Assembly (NCBI RefSeq): GCF_000167195.1
Contig: NZ_AADV02000001.1
Coordinates: 124,001-188,000, forward strand
DNA length: 64,000 nt
From: Crocosphaera watsonii WH 8501
Lineage (GTDB): Bacteria > Cyanobacteriota > Cyanobacteriia > Cyanobacteriales > Microcystaceae
Reading direction: 5' to 3'
Shown here: piece by piece, positions 1 to 9,457 of the stretch
Layout of the letters: each line of letters starts with the position of its first letter
Position numbering within the stretch: the stretch's first letter is position 1
The notes under the pieces: generated by a model
Told to the model about the DNA's origin: nothing
Database searches by the model: none
The model's input: the letters and a program-made list of their open reading frames with translations, nothing else
Program-made: the position numbers and the translations under genes

Positions 1-547
1 TATCAAATAGGAGAAAATGGTCCAAGTGGGATGTCTTTGCTACCGAATATTTTAGAAGTGGATTCATCTCTTGTTAGTATGTATCGTCAACAGCAAATGT
101 CTATATCTGAGGATATAGCATGGTTAAAGCTAAATAAACGTGATACTAAAGTCATAGCAGTAGATCAATTGGCGGAAAATATCTTTTCCCTGAGAAATCA
201 CAGAAAGTTAAAAATTAACTTAGCAGATTGGAGAGTTTTGGCAATTATTGGCAAAATAATTACCATTGAACTTGAAAAAGTATTAGCTTACCCAGAAGAA
301 ATAATCTTAAGCTTAACGGTTCTTTTACCATTCAGGGAATGTAGTGGCAATTCAACTGGAGACTCGATTAAAGAAGAAATAAAAGCTTTTAAAAGAGAAT
401 TAAAGAAAAAATTAAAAAGGTTTTATCACAATGAGCAAAAAAGAGTTGTGAAATTAGAGAACATAAAAATCCTACCAGAAGGGGTAGGAAGCTTAATGTG
501 TTCTTCAAACCAAGAAAGCACAAGTACAATAGTCATCATGTTAGGGC
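1..547 (+). pseudogene. ParM/StbA-like actin-fold protein, interior fragment
   Basis: The frame is open from the first base of the window, so the true start lies upstream; an ATG at 31 is internal or alternative. About 182 residues remain before IS-A copy 1 cuts the gene at 548; the ORF stop at 580 lies inside the IS. The text (ILEVDSSLVSMYRQQQ, AVDQLAENIF, LPEGVGS near the end) resembles cyanobacterial plasmid-type ParM/StbA proteins, which form segregation filaments. This assignment rests on recalled family patterns and is tentative. The sequence to the right of the IS belongs to a different gene, so the C-terminal half is not nearby. Confidence 0.4.
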
Positions 548-682
548 ATTGGACTTTGGATAAAAAACAATTGTTAGCGTAAATTTTACGCTAAACATAT
601 CTCCAGAGCTAAAATAGAGAATTAAGGTGGTTTTAAAAACTCTCTTTCCATCTTTTTAGGGGATTTTAAATATTAAATAGCT

Positions 683-1078
683 TCATTCAGTTTCGGTTCC
701 AATATAGATATCTAAGTAGCTTTCAGTTAGAGATTGAATGACTCGTTCTAATTCATCAATGAGATTTCTTCTAGTGAGTTTTTCTACAGCATCAATATGA
801 GCAGAACTTCCGGCTCGTCCTAAATATTTATATTTGGTTTTTTTCTCATTATTAGTGGCCATAGGAAAAATTGATTCAGCAGCCTGTAGTTTATAATACC
901 AGTAGATTGTTCCCTTTCGATTAACCTGATAACGAATAATATGACAATTAGCTGGTGCTACTTCCCCTTCCCGTTCAATTTTCTTTATTTTCTGTTTAAG
1001 AGAGCGAATTAGACTCTTAATTTGTTTGGCTCTCAGGTGGACATCTTGACTGGTCTTAAGTTCGGAATGTTATGACAT
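683..1078 (-). pseudogene. IS-A cargo gene, copy 1, nonsense at codon 3
   Basis: The same 131-codon gene is open in the copies at 50094 and 63324. Here codon 3 is TAA instead of TCA, so translation from the usual ATG stops at once. The protein is basic and rich in Lys/Arg, starts with a helical segment, and has an IYWYYK motif followed by a KYLGR motif. That resembles small DUF6788-like proteins that accompany some transposases; the match is from memory. It is divergent from the transposase and shares its upstream region. Confidence 0.7.
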
Positions 1079-1112
1079 TAGCCTTAACTGTAACAAACAA
1101 CCTCTTTTGATG

Positions 1113-1133
1113 TTAGCGTATATATTCCGCTAA
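1113..1133. promoter_or_regulatory. 21-bp palindrome between divergent IS-A genes
   Basis: TTAGCGTATATATTCCGCTAA lies between the cargo gene start (1078) and the transposase start (1158). Near-identical palindromes lie at 574-594 and 2680-2700, close to the two IS ends. The same three sites exist in the other IS-A copies (e.g. 49985, 50524, 52091). Position and symmetry suggest a shared protein-binding site, for the transposase or the cargo protein, linking end recognition to promoter control; that function is inferred. Confidence 0.5.
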
Positions 1134-1157
1134 TTTATAAGGTAATAAATTTTAAAA

Positions 1158-2597
1158 ATGACCAAAAATGAAACGGCTACTTCTGTCGAGGAATTCCTGG
1201 TGTGGAGGTCTAACCTCTTCCAAGGACTAAAAGCTAGAAAAGAAACTATTATAGAATTACTCGATGCCCTCTCCAGTAACCAACAAGCTCACTCAGTCGT
1301 TGAATTGTCTCTCAATCCTTTATTTAGAAGAGATTATAACAGTTTATATAGAGGAATTCAAGAGTTTTTACCCACTCAAACTGACCCTAATTATGAACAG
1401 AGAATTGAGACTTTATTTTCAGCGGTATCGAGAACAATTCCTCCCACTTCAAAACATTATAACTTATTTGGTATTGACACAACTCCCTGTCCACGACGGT
1501 TTGCCGAAACGTTAGCGGATAAAACCTTTATTCATTACCCCAATCCAATTAAGGGAAATAAACCCATTAATATTGGACATTGTTATTCCGTTGTCTGCGC
1601 TTTACCTGACCAAATAGACACAGAAAAAGTCCCTTGGGCTGTCCCCTTATCAGGAGAGCGAGTCCCCTCTAAACATAAAGGAGTAAATCAAGGCAATCAA
1701 CAACTAAAAAAAATCTGGCAAAGTTCTTTATTTTCTGATAAATTATCTGCCTTAGTGGCTGATAGTGACTACAGCCAAAAGGATTTTATTGGGGAACAAG
1801 TTAAGCATGAAGACGTAGTTACTATTACAAGAGTTAGAAGTGACCGAGTTTTTTATCGTCAATTTATTCGGGACCCAAATCAAGCCAAAACTTCGGGACA
1901 TCCCCGTTGGTATGGGGATAAATTTGACCTTAAAGATGACCAAACTTGGACTGAACCTGATGAAGTTCATCATGTTCCCTTTACAACGAAAAAAGGTCGT
2001 CAATTAACAGTGACTATTTCGGGATGGAAACAGATGTTAATGAGAGGAACTAAAAACTATAAAATGAACAATCACCCCTTTACTTTACTCCAGATTGTTG
2101 TCAGAGCTCAAGAAAGAAATAGTATTTGGAAACCTATGTGGCTTATTGTTATTGGTTCTCGGCGCGATGAGTTAAGTTTAGTTGATTGTTATCAGTGTTA
2201 TCGACAACGTTATGACATGGAACATCTTTTTCGATTTGGTAAACAAAGATTATTGATGACATCTTATTTAACTCCCGATGTACATCATGAAGAAAATTGG
2301 TTTAAACTAACACTTCTTTCTTATGTAAATTTGTGGCCTGCCAGAAAATTAGCTGTGGTTTTACCCCGTGATTGGGAACAGTATTTGAAGACTAATAAAT
2401 CCATCAAAATCACCCCTAGTCTAGTTCAAAGAGACTTTTCAAGAATAATTACGACCTTGGGGACTTTCGCCAAATTTCCCAAACGTCGAGGTTTTTCTTC
2501 CGGACGTATTAAAGGTTACAAAAAAGCCCCACGAACTCGTCATGATGTTATCAAGAAAGGGAGCAAAAAATCAACTGAAAACTTAAAAGCTCCTTAG
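1158..2597 (+). CDS. IS-A DDE transposase (IS4/IS701-like), intact
   Basis: This is a 479-residue transposase that would cut and rejoin IS-A. Likely catalytic residues are D107 in GIDTTPCPR, D202 or D204 in VADSDYS, and E355 in RYDMEHLFRFGKQRLL, which follows the Y-R-E-K pattern of IS4-like enzymes. The N-terminal 90 residues are helical and may bind DNA. The C-terminus is very basic. It is the only full-length version in this window: the copy at 50569 stops at codon 91 and the one at 61805-63244 has two nonsense codons. The exact IS family is uncertain. Confidence 0.85.
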   Translation: MTKNETATSVEEFLVWRSNLFQGLKARKETIIELLDALSSNQQAHSVVELSLNPLFRRDYNSLYRGIQEFLPTQTDPNYEQRIETLFSAVSRTIPPTSKHYNLFGIDTTPCPRRFAETLADKTFIHYPNPIKGNKPINIGHCYSVVCALPDQIDTEKVPWAVPLSGERVPSKHKGVNQGNQQLKKIWQSSLFSDKLSALVADSDYSQKDFIGEQVKHEDVVTITRVRSDRVFYRQFIRDPNQAKTSGHPRWYGDKFDLKDDQTWTEPDEVHHVPFTTKKGRQLTVTISGWKQMLMRGTKNYKMNNHPFTLLQIVVRAQERNSIWKPMWLIVIGSRRDELSLVDCYQCYRQRYDMEHLFRFGKQRLLMTSYLTPDVHHEENWFKLTLLSYVNLWPARKLAVVLPRDWEQYLKTNKSIKITPSLVQRDFSRIITTLGTFAKFPKRRGFSSGRIKGYKKAPRTRHDVIKKGSKKSTENLKAP

Positions 2598-2726
2598 TTT
2601 TCCTCAGAATCTATAGATTAGCCCTATTTGTCAGCCAATTTTATTGACTGATACAGAGCCGATATTTTGGGATTTTAGTTTAGCGTAAAATATACGCTAA
2701 CAAACTTTTTTTGTCCAAAGTCCAAT

Positions 2727-3367
2727 AAAGAGGTGAGTGGTTTATTAGTGGAAAAAGAACTCAAAACCTATGAATTTGCCCACTTAAGTTTTCAAGAATA
2801 CCTCGCAGCCTCACAAATTAAAGAATTGCAACAAGAATCGATTTTAATTGACAACTTTCAAGATCCTTGGTGGGCTGAAACTATTCGTCTCTATGCGGCC
2901 CAAAACGATGCTACTTCTTTGATCCAAGCAGGGATTGAAACTCCAACAGTTCACTCATTAGTGTTAGCTTTAGACTGTCAGCAAGAAAGTTTAAAAGTTG
3001 ACCCAGAAACCAGAGAACAATTAGACACCATTTTAGAACAAGGGTTAGAATCTAATGACCCTGGAATTGCCACCTTGGTAGCAGAAGTTAAATTATCACG
3101 ACGACTGAATAATTTAACGACTATGGACGATAATCTTTATATTGATTCTTTCTACATCACCTGTGCAGAGTATCAACTTTTCATGGATGAGGATGACTTG
3201 CTCTATTCAGGGGAGCATTTTGCCGCTGGAAGTGCTAAACAACCCATCACCGAAGTCAGTTGGCTGAATGGTATGCGTTTTTGTCTGTGGTTAACTGCTA
3301 AAGCATCATCTTTGACTCGTAATAGTGCGTCTGAGTCTAGTGTCTTCTTTTTTAGACTGCCAACTTG
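2727..3367 (+). pseudogene. NACHT-type STAND NTPase / SUMF1-domain protein, interior fragment
   Basis: The frame is open straight from the IS-A end. The first part contains YEFAHLSFQEYLAASQI, the helical segment typical after the NACHT ATPase of cyanobacterial STAND proteins. The second part (from about 3130) has ITEVSWLNGMRFCLWL and FRLPT, hallmarks of the formylglycine-generating/SUMF1-like fold often fused to such proteins. IS-B cuts the gene within the RLPT region, where an acidic -EAEWE- continuation is usual. The P-loop half is not to the left of the IS, so both ends are missing. Such proteins are associated with signalling or defence. Confidence 0.7.
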
Positions 3368-3549
3368 GGTGATTTCCGAGAAAGCTTTTCCCATAAGGGT
3401 AATCGCTTGGACTAAAGGCTTTCAAGAAATAAAAGGAACAGAGAGTTAGCGGATCTTGGTACACAACTTTAAAATTTCATAATTGGCTTGTCTGAAAAAA
3501 CAGAAGAAATAGATTAAAATGAAGAGGTAAAAAGATTAGAGAGAGTAAA

Positions 3550-4760
3550 TTGAAGCTAAAACAGACAAATAATCCCTTAACCCCGTCGATAGTCGATGAT
3601 TTACGTTTAGCAGCCTCAAAAATGACGGGAGCAGAGCGTCGTTCATTTCAAGCTGAAATGTGTCTCAAGTATTGTGGAGGAAGTGCCAGACAAACCGAAA
3701 TCGTGTTTGGTTGGGGGAGAAAAAATGTTCAACTTGGATTACATGAAAAACGAACTGGGATAGTGTGTTTAGGATTACAATCAGTCAATAGTGGATGTAA
3801 AAAATGGGAGGAAAGATACCCAATAGTTGCCCAATCATTGAAAGAAATAGCCGAAGCTCACGCACAACAAAACCCCACATTTAATAACCCCATTGCCTAT
3901 ACAAGATTAACGGCGGCTGAAGCCATTAAACAATTAAGAAATCTAGGATATAATGGAGGGGAGGTTCCTGCTGCTTCGACAATGGCAGATATTTTAAATC
4001 GTTTGGGCTATCGATTAAGAAAAGTGGTAAAAGCTAAACCTAAAAAAAAATCTCGGAGACGGACGCTATCTTCGAGAATATAGAGAAAAAAGATAGAAAA
4101 AAAGACCCTTCTGTGAAACGTTTAAGTATGGATTGTAAAGCAACTGTGGAAATAGGAGAATATTCACGTGGCGGACAAACCAGAGGTTATAATCAAGCTC
4201 AAGATCATGATATGGGAACTAAAGAAAAATACGTTCCTTGTGGGATTGTAGATGAAGATACAGGGCAACTTTACGTAACTTTTGGAAGTTCTTATAAAAC
4301 GAGTGATTTCATGGTAGATAACTTGGAGCAATGGTGGACAAGTCTGAGTATAACTGAAAAGCAGCAACTAGAGAACATCCAAATTAAAGTTGATAATGGA
4401 GCAGAAAATAGTGGAATAAGAAGGCAATTTTTGAAGAGAATGGTAGAGTTTGCCGACCAAACTAAGAAATCTATTCAATTACTATATTTTCCTCCTTATC
4501 ACAGTAAATATAATCCCATAGAAAGATGTTGGGGAATTTTAGAGAGGCATTGGAACGGAACACTTCTGAGAAATGCTCAAACGATGTTAGCTTCGGTAAA
4601 AACTATGACATGGAAAGGCTTAAATCCGATAGTTAAGTTAAGTAAAAAAGTTTATCAAAAAGGCATTTCTTTAACGAAAAAAGAGATGAAGGAAATTGAG
4701 AAACGTTTAGAACGTAATCCTCACTTACCTAAATGGGATATTTTGATTAGACCCAGTTAG
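3550..4760 (+). CDS. IS-B transposase (ISAzo13 family), two frames joined by -1 frameshift
   Basis: The first frame (3550-4083, TTG start) gives 177 residues; the second (proper start at 4113 or by fusion) gives the DDE part to 4760. The two overlap at CCT followed by nine A near 4039. A -1 slip there reads on through SETDAIFENIEKKDRK into the RLSMDCKATVEIG segment, which matches the family (Rhodopirellula-type DDE, PF07592). The catalytic region shows IKVDNGAENS and YFPPYHSKYNPIERCWG. The identical A run in the second copy argues for programmed frameshifting rather than decay. Total length would be about 390-400 residues. Confidence 0.75.
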
Positions 4761-4867
4761 TCTAAAAAGTTAATAAGAGTGTAAAATTAAGTGAATTTCC
4801 TTTTTAAAAATAGTCAAAGCTAATTTAAAAGTTAGCGTATTTCTTTCTTTTAGATAGGGAGGTTTTT

Positions 4868-4890
4868 GTTCGCGGAAAGTATCCGCGAAC
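4868..4890 (+). terminator. Hairpin terminator inside IS-B
   Basis: GTTCGCGGA and TCCGCGAAC form a perfect 9-bp stem with a 5-nt loop, followed by AACTTTTTATTTTT. It lies downstream of the transposase and is repeated in the second copy. Confidence 0.8.
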
Positions 4891-4978
4891 AACTTTTTAT
4901 TTTTCCCTTTTCGCTTATTTGAGATGTTCTACAAACAGATTCTGAGAATGGGTGGGAAACTTTTTCTTGGAAATCACC

Positions 4979-5105
4979 TTAAGGCTAAACCAATGGCTAC
5001 TCGACCAAAACCAGCAGGGGCTAAGCGATCGGTTGCACCCATAATAACTAATAAAAACATAAAAGTCATGACTATCTCTGTGACTAAAGCAGAGAACAAA
5101 CTATA
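4979..5105 (-). pseudogene. Aquaporin Z fragment
   Basis: Read leftward, about 42 codons encode [20 protein letters not shown] and [19 protein letters not shown], which matches the fourth transmembrane helix and following loop of AqpZ-type water channels. IS-B truncates the downstream side and an IS-D remnant truncates the upstream side. Only this internal piece is present. The NPA motifs lie outside it. Confidence 0.7.
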
Positions 5106-5326
5106 CCCGAATTTCTCACAAAATCTGCGATCGCCAAACACAGAAGCCTTAGGTGATTTCCACACTTGAATATACCTGCTTTTCCAATTATTCCCCCCTT
5201 TTTAAGGGGGGTTAGGGGGGATCGTAAGGGATCTCCTTTATCAGAAATCACCTTACAGGAAGTGGGTTTGAACAGAGCGATCGCAGATTTCCCCAACCAA
5301 CAGTCTGTTGTCAGATTTTAAGTTAA
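5106..5326 (-). mobile_element. IS-D (IS1380-type) terminal remnant
   Basis: It starts CCCGAATTTCTCACAAA and matches the terminal 5'-region of the complete IS-D at 29160-29282, including two HIP1 sites and a CAACAGTCTGTTG palindrome. A 101-bp mini-element is inserted in it at 5152. It ends abruptly where IS-E begins. It interrupts the aquaporin fragment. No coding capacity remains. Confidence 0.75.
5152..5252. mobile_element. 101-bp MITE with IS-B-type ends, nested in IS-D remnant
   Basis: Both ends are GGTGATTTC in inverted orientation, matching the IS-B ends. TTA is duplicated on both sides (5149-5151, 5253-5255). The uninterrupted sequence in the IS-D copies at 29240 and 58635 has TTA once, which proves insertion. 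The interior holds a CCCCCCTTTTTAAGGGGGG hairpin and no gene. The ISAzo13-type transposase of IS-B could mobilise it; that is inferred from the shared ends. Confidence 0.75.
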
Positions 5327-7336
5327 AACCCAGATTCCGCACTTCAAAAAGTAGCATTAAATACTACAAGCCTGGGGTTAATAATTAAGTATAATTGCTT
5401 AAGCTCTTGAAGACAAAAAAGTGGGATAATTGCTTAAGTTGTTTCCTCTGTAAAAAAAGAGCGAAAAATGTCTTATTTAGAAGAAATACAAGTTAAAAAT
5501 TTAGACCATTTAGGGATAGTAGCTGGTTTAATTGATGAAATAGGAATAGTCAAAATAATTAATAATAAATTAGGAATAGATGTTAGAGAAAAAATCTCAG
5601 CAGGTACAGTAGTTAAGTCTATTTTAATCAATGGACTAGGATTTGTTTCAAGACCTCTATATTTATTCAGTCAGTTTTTTCAAGATAAAGCCATTGAGAA
5701 ATTGTTAGGAGAAAGAATTAAACCTGATTACCTTAATGATGATAAAATTGGGAGAGTAATGGATGAATTATATAAATATGGACTAAATGATATTTTTATT
5801 GAAGTAGTTTTAGAAGTAATTAAAAAAATTAAAATAGACCTTAAATACTCCCATTTAGATTCCACATCATTTCATTTAGATGGAGAATATAAAAGGGAAG
5901 AAGATAAAGAGAAACAGGAAGAAGAAAAAATTATTAAAGAAAGACCAATTTTTATTAAGAAAGGATATTCTCGGGATCATAGACCAGACTTAAAACAATG
6001 TGTCTTGGATTTAATAACAAGCCAAGATGGAGATATTCCATTATTTGTGAGAGTAGGAGATGGAAATGAATCTGATAAAGCTGTATTTGGAAAAGTTTTA
6101 GTAGAATTCAAAAAGCAAATAAAGTTTGATAGTATCATGGTTTGTGATAGTGCTTTATATGGTCAAGAAAATCTCCAACTAATCCAACATTTAAAATGGA
6201 TAACGAGAGTTCCAATGACCATAAAAAAAGCAAAAGAATTAGTGCAAAATATAGAGGTGAAAGAAGTAAAAGATGAAGATAAGAAAAAAGAAGTGACCTA
6301 AATTTAGAAAGTTATACCTGGAAAGAAGAAATTGTTACTTATGGTGGAATCAAGCAAACATGGTTAATAGTCTTGAGTGAAAAAAGACAGAAAAGTGATT
6401 TGGAAAAACTAGAAAAACAACTTTCCCAAGAAGAGAAGAAATCCCAAAAATTTCTTAAAGAAATACAATCTGAAGAATTTGAACATCCTCAAGCTGCTCG
6501 ATATAAATTAAAAGCTATTAATAAAAAATTGAGATTGTTGGAAATAAAAGAAGTTGAACTGATTGAAACTTACTCGAAAAAAAAGGAAAAGATTTATAAA
6601 ATGATTAGTCTGATCATCAAAAAAGATGAAGAGATAAGTAGAAAGACTAAAGAAGCAGGAAAATTTATTTTAGCAACTAACTTAGTAGAGGAAAATAAAT
6701 TAGAAGCTAGTGAAATTCTGATAACTTATAAAAACCAGCAATCTACGGAAAGAGGATTTCGATTTTTGAAAGATCCCTTATTTTTTACTGATAGTTTCTT
6801 CGTTGAAAAACCAGAAAGAATAGAAACAATGTTATTTTTAATGTCTTTGTGTTTGTTGATTTATAACTTGGGGCAAAGAGAATTAAGAAATTGTTTAAAA
6901 AGAGTCAAAAAAGGAATAAATAATCAAGTAGGGAAAGTAACATTGCGTCCGACTTTGAGGTGGATATTTCAATGTTTTCAAGGTATTCATTATGTGATTT
7001 TAAACGGAGTTAAACAAATTGTCAATTTAACAGAAGAAAGGCGTTTTATATTGAGTTTATTACCTGCATCTTGTCAAAGATATTATCTATAAATTGAATT
7101 GGATAAAGCAAAAATAATAAAAGAATAAGAGTCTAATGATATCAAATGAGAAGAGGAAACTCTCCTTCGTTTGTGCTGAGTCTTGCTAAGTTTTCAATGA
7201 GTATAAATCTTCTTAATTTGATTATTTTTCCTAAAAATTTAATGAAAAGAGAAATATTCTTGCCCAGGTATGATTTTCGGACTTTTTAAAACTATGTATT
7301 TTTTTATACTACATTTTGAAGTGCGGAATCTGGGTT
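5327..7336 (+). mobile_element. IS-E copy 1, IS1634-type, 2,010 bp
   Basis: The ends are AACCCAGATTCCGCACTTCA and its inverse. The length equals that of the second copy (19141-21150). The left flank is the IS-D remnant and the right flank is a pilT-like gene, with no direct repeat. The first 140 bp before the gene contain repeated ATAATTGCTTAAG boxes (5392 and 5427 region), a possible operator or transposase-binding repeat. Confidence 0.9.
5468..7092 (+). pseudogene. IS-E transposase (IS1634 family), frameshifted
   Basis: The N-terminal part has the DUF4277 pattern (LDHLGIVAGLIDEIGI), then a DDE core with HLDSTSFHLDGEY, VCDSALYGQENL and the late QQSTERGFRFLKDP motif carrying the catalytic E. 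One A is missing near 6289 compared with the intact frame of copy 2, so the frame ends at 6301 and continues in another frame from 6373. The C-terminal tail SCQRYYL is preserved here. Confidence 0.85.
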
Positions 7337-7817
7337 TAAAGCGTTGAATTTCTTCTTCTTTGAGAATTTCCCTTAACCAACTCATAAAGGTATTTTCGTC
7401 GATCTCTGGATACTCCAAAATCGTCATTTCCCCGCGATCGCGCATTCGGGGTTTTTCCCCAACTCCTAAGTGAACATCAGAAAACCCTTCCTCAAAAGCA
7501 TGATGAATTAACTCGTTTAAGGTGGGTTTTCCTGGAGAACGACCAAAACTTCTGGGGGGGGTTGCCGGTAAGGGAGGTGGTGCCGGCATGGGTGGGTTCA
7601 TGGGGGTTTCCACAGGTGTTTTGGGGGCTGTGGCAACTGCTGCCGGACTTTTTGGCTCTGTCATCACAGCAGGAGCGGGCATAAACTGGGTGCTGCCTTC
7701 AACTTCTGGTATCCCTTGCATCTCCATCATGTCTATATTGGCTTCGTCGAAGTCATTAACCGGTGGCATGGGAGGGGGTGGCAGGGGAGGGAGGGAGGGA
7801 GGCTGAGATTGAGTCAT
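7337..7817 (-). pseudogene. PilT-like type IV pilus ATPase, N-terminal part
   Basis: About 160 residues remain. The first 95 are a low-complexity Pro-rich leader (PPSLPPLPPPPMPP). They are followed by LNELIHHAFEEGFSDVHLGV and a RDRGEMTILEYPE stretch typical of the N-terminal PAS-like domain of PilT/PilB-family ATPases, which power pilus retraction. IS-E removes the rest after EEEIQRFK, including the Walker motifs, so the product cannot be an ATPase. The 7818-7991 spacer upstream holds no gene that I can see. Confidence 0.7.
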
Positions 7818-7993
7818 AAGCTTTCTTTCTCTAGCTAGATAATATGGGCTGATTTCCTATAGTTAGTATTCCCACAATTTCCAGAGAAAGCTTACTTTAT
7901 CCAAAAATTGGCCCTGAAACCCTGCTTAGTTTTCACGTCAAGTGCAACATTTAACCTTCTCAAATCTACTCAAAACTGAGTAAACTCAAGCTA

Positions 7994-9371
7994 GTGCAGC
8001 TTGGCGAAAGTAATCCACCAGATTTTTACAGAAAGTTTCGTGACTAGCCACGACAATGTGTTTCAATGAAACTAACGGAAGAATCTCGAAGTTGATGTCC
8101 ATGATAAAAGCATTGCCAATTAACCTCTCCAACCTACAGAAAACAGTACTCCAACAAATAGTGAGAGGGACAACAAACCCCTATCGCCTTGTTAGACGAG
8201 CCAAGCTAATCTTAGCCGCAGCATCAGGAGAGAGCAATAGTTCGATTAGTCGAAGATTAGAATTAGACCGAGTACAAGTGCGTCAGTGGCGATCGCGATG
8301 GTTTGAGGAGAGAGAAAAACTGAGTGCCGCCGAAGAACAACAGGTAACGGAGAAAGCATTAATGGTCTTGATCAAAGGAATTTTAAGCGATCGCCCAAGA
8401 CCTGGAACAACAAAATCCTTTACGGTCGAACAAGTAGTCCAGATTGTAGCGATCGCTTGTGAAGAATGTGAAAAATCAGACAGACCAGTGAGCCATTGGA
8501 CACCTTCAGAGTTGGCGGATGAAGCCATAAAAAGAGGAATTGTCGAAAAGATTTCCCCCCGTAGTGTAGGGCGTTTTTTAAAAAGAAGCGACATTACAAC
8601 CACATCTCGTTCGTTACTGGTTAAATGCCAAAATTGATGATCCCTTAAAATTTAAAAAGCAAGTCAAATATATCTGTGAACTTCATCAAGAAGCTAAAAC
8701 TTTGTTAGAACAAGGAATTCATTTAATTAGTACAGATGAAATGACAGGGATTCAAGCTCTTGAGAGATTATTTCCGAACAAAAGAATCAAGCCTAAACAA
8801 GTAGAAAAAATCGAATTTAAATATGAAAGACACGGAACTTTAAGCTTGATTGCGAACTGGGATGTGGCAAGAGGAAAAGTTGTTAGTCCCTCTATTGGAC
8901 CGACAAGAACAGAACAAGATTTTTCTGAACATATCCAGAGAACGATTAAGATTGATGAAAAAGCAGAATGAATTTTTATTGTAGATCAACTCAACACTCA
9001 TAAATCGGAAAGCTTAGTCAAATTAGTAGCAGAAAGCTGTGGAATTACTATTGATTTGGGGAGAAAAGGAAAGGAGGGGATTTTGCAATCTATGGACAGC
9101 AGAGCAGATTTTTTATCAGATGAATCTCATCGAATTCGCTTTGTTTATATTCCCAAACATACATCTTGGCTTAATCAAATTGAGTGTTGGTTTTCGATCT
9201 TAGTCAGGCGTTTACTCAAAAGAATTACTGTCCGTTCAACTGAAGAACTATCCCAAAAAATTCTCAATTTTATTGATTACTTTAATCAACATTTTGCTAA
9301 GCCGTTCGTTTGGAAATTTAAGGGCTTTAAAGATCATAAGTGACTAGTGGATTATTTTTGCTAAGCTGCAC
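7994..9371 (+). mobile_element. IS-F copy 1, IS630-type
   Basis: The ends are GTGCAGCTTGGCGAAAGTAA and the inverse GTGCAGCTTAGCAAAAATAA. TA is duplicated on both sides within CTAG, the target known for IS630. Both CTAG contexts are intact, so this copy may be a simple insertion upstream of the pilT-like gene. Two further copies lie at 22055 and 26058. Confidence 0.88.
8056..9343 (+). pseudogene. IS-F transposase (IS630 family), copy 1
   Basis: The first frame (8056-8637) is a helix-turn-helix domain (RRLELDRVQVRQWRSRWFEE). The catalytic domain lies in the +1 frame (open from about 8600), with LISTDEMTGIQALE for the first Asp, then IVDQLNTH, then HTSWLNQIECWFSILVRRL for the final acidic residue. 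TGG has become TGA at 8969, splitting the catalytic domain into 8702-8971 and 9056-9343. The +1 offset itself recurs in all three copies. Confidence 0.85.
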
Positions 9372-9457
9372 TAGGTGTTCCTAGTTTCTTTATAAGGTTC
9401 ATAGTCTGTGAGGATGTTCTAAAAAATTATTTTAAGTATAGTATCATCCAGTATAGT

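Larger units (their letters stand above)
548..2726 (+). mobile_element. IS-A copy 1, complete 2,179-bp insertion sequence with cargo gene
   Basis: The terminal inverted repeats begin ATTGGACTTTGGA at the left and end GTCCAAT at the right. The other two copies (49959 and 61676) are exactly the same length. Inside are a leftward cargo gene and a rightward DDE transposase, divergently arranged. A 21-bp palindrome of form TTAGCGTA...ACGCTAA lies 26 bp from each end (574-594, 2680-2700), and a close variant sits between the two genes. No direct repeat flanks this copy (left GGGC, right AAAG) and the flanking genes differ, so it is a recombination product. It is the only copy with an unbroken transposase. 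Confidence 0.9.
3368..4978 (+). mobile_element. IS-B copy 1, ISAzo13-type insertion sequence
   Basis: The ends are GGTGATTTCCGAGAAA at left and the inverse of GGTGATTTCCAAGAAA at right, about 1.61 kb apart. It carries one transposase split over two frames and a strong terminator hairpin near the right end. The left flank is the NACHT-SUMF1 fragment and the right flank is an aquaporin fragment starting TTA. The flanks belong to different genes, so this copy marks a rearrangement. A near-identical copy lies at 59264-60875. Confidence 0.88.

Noticed and set aside
1264-1515. Overlapping out-of-frame ORF in the IS-A transposase
   Set aside because: It is repeated only because the transposase sequence is repeated, and no protein family or start signal supports it.
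7522-7806. Gly-rich ORF opposite the PilT-like leader
   Set aside because: It is the complement of the Pro-rich leader and has no other support.
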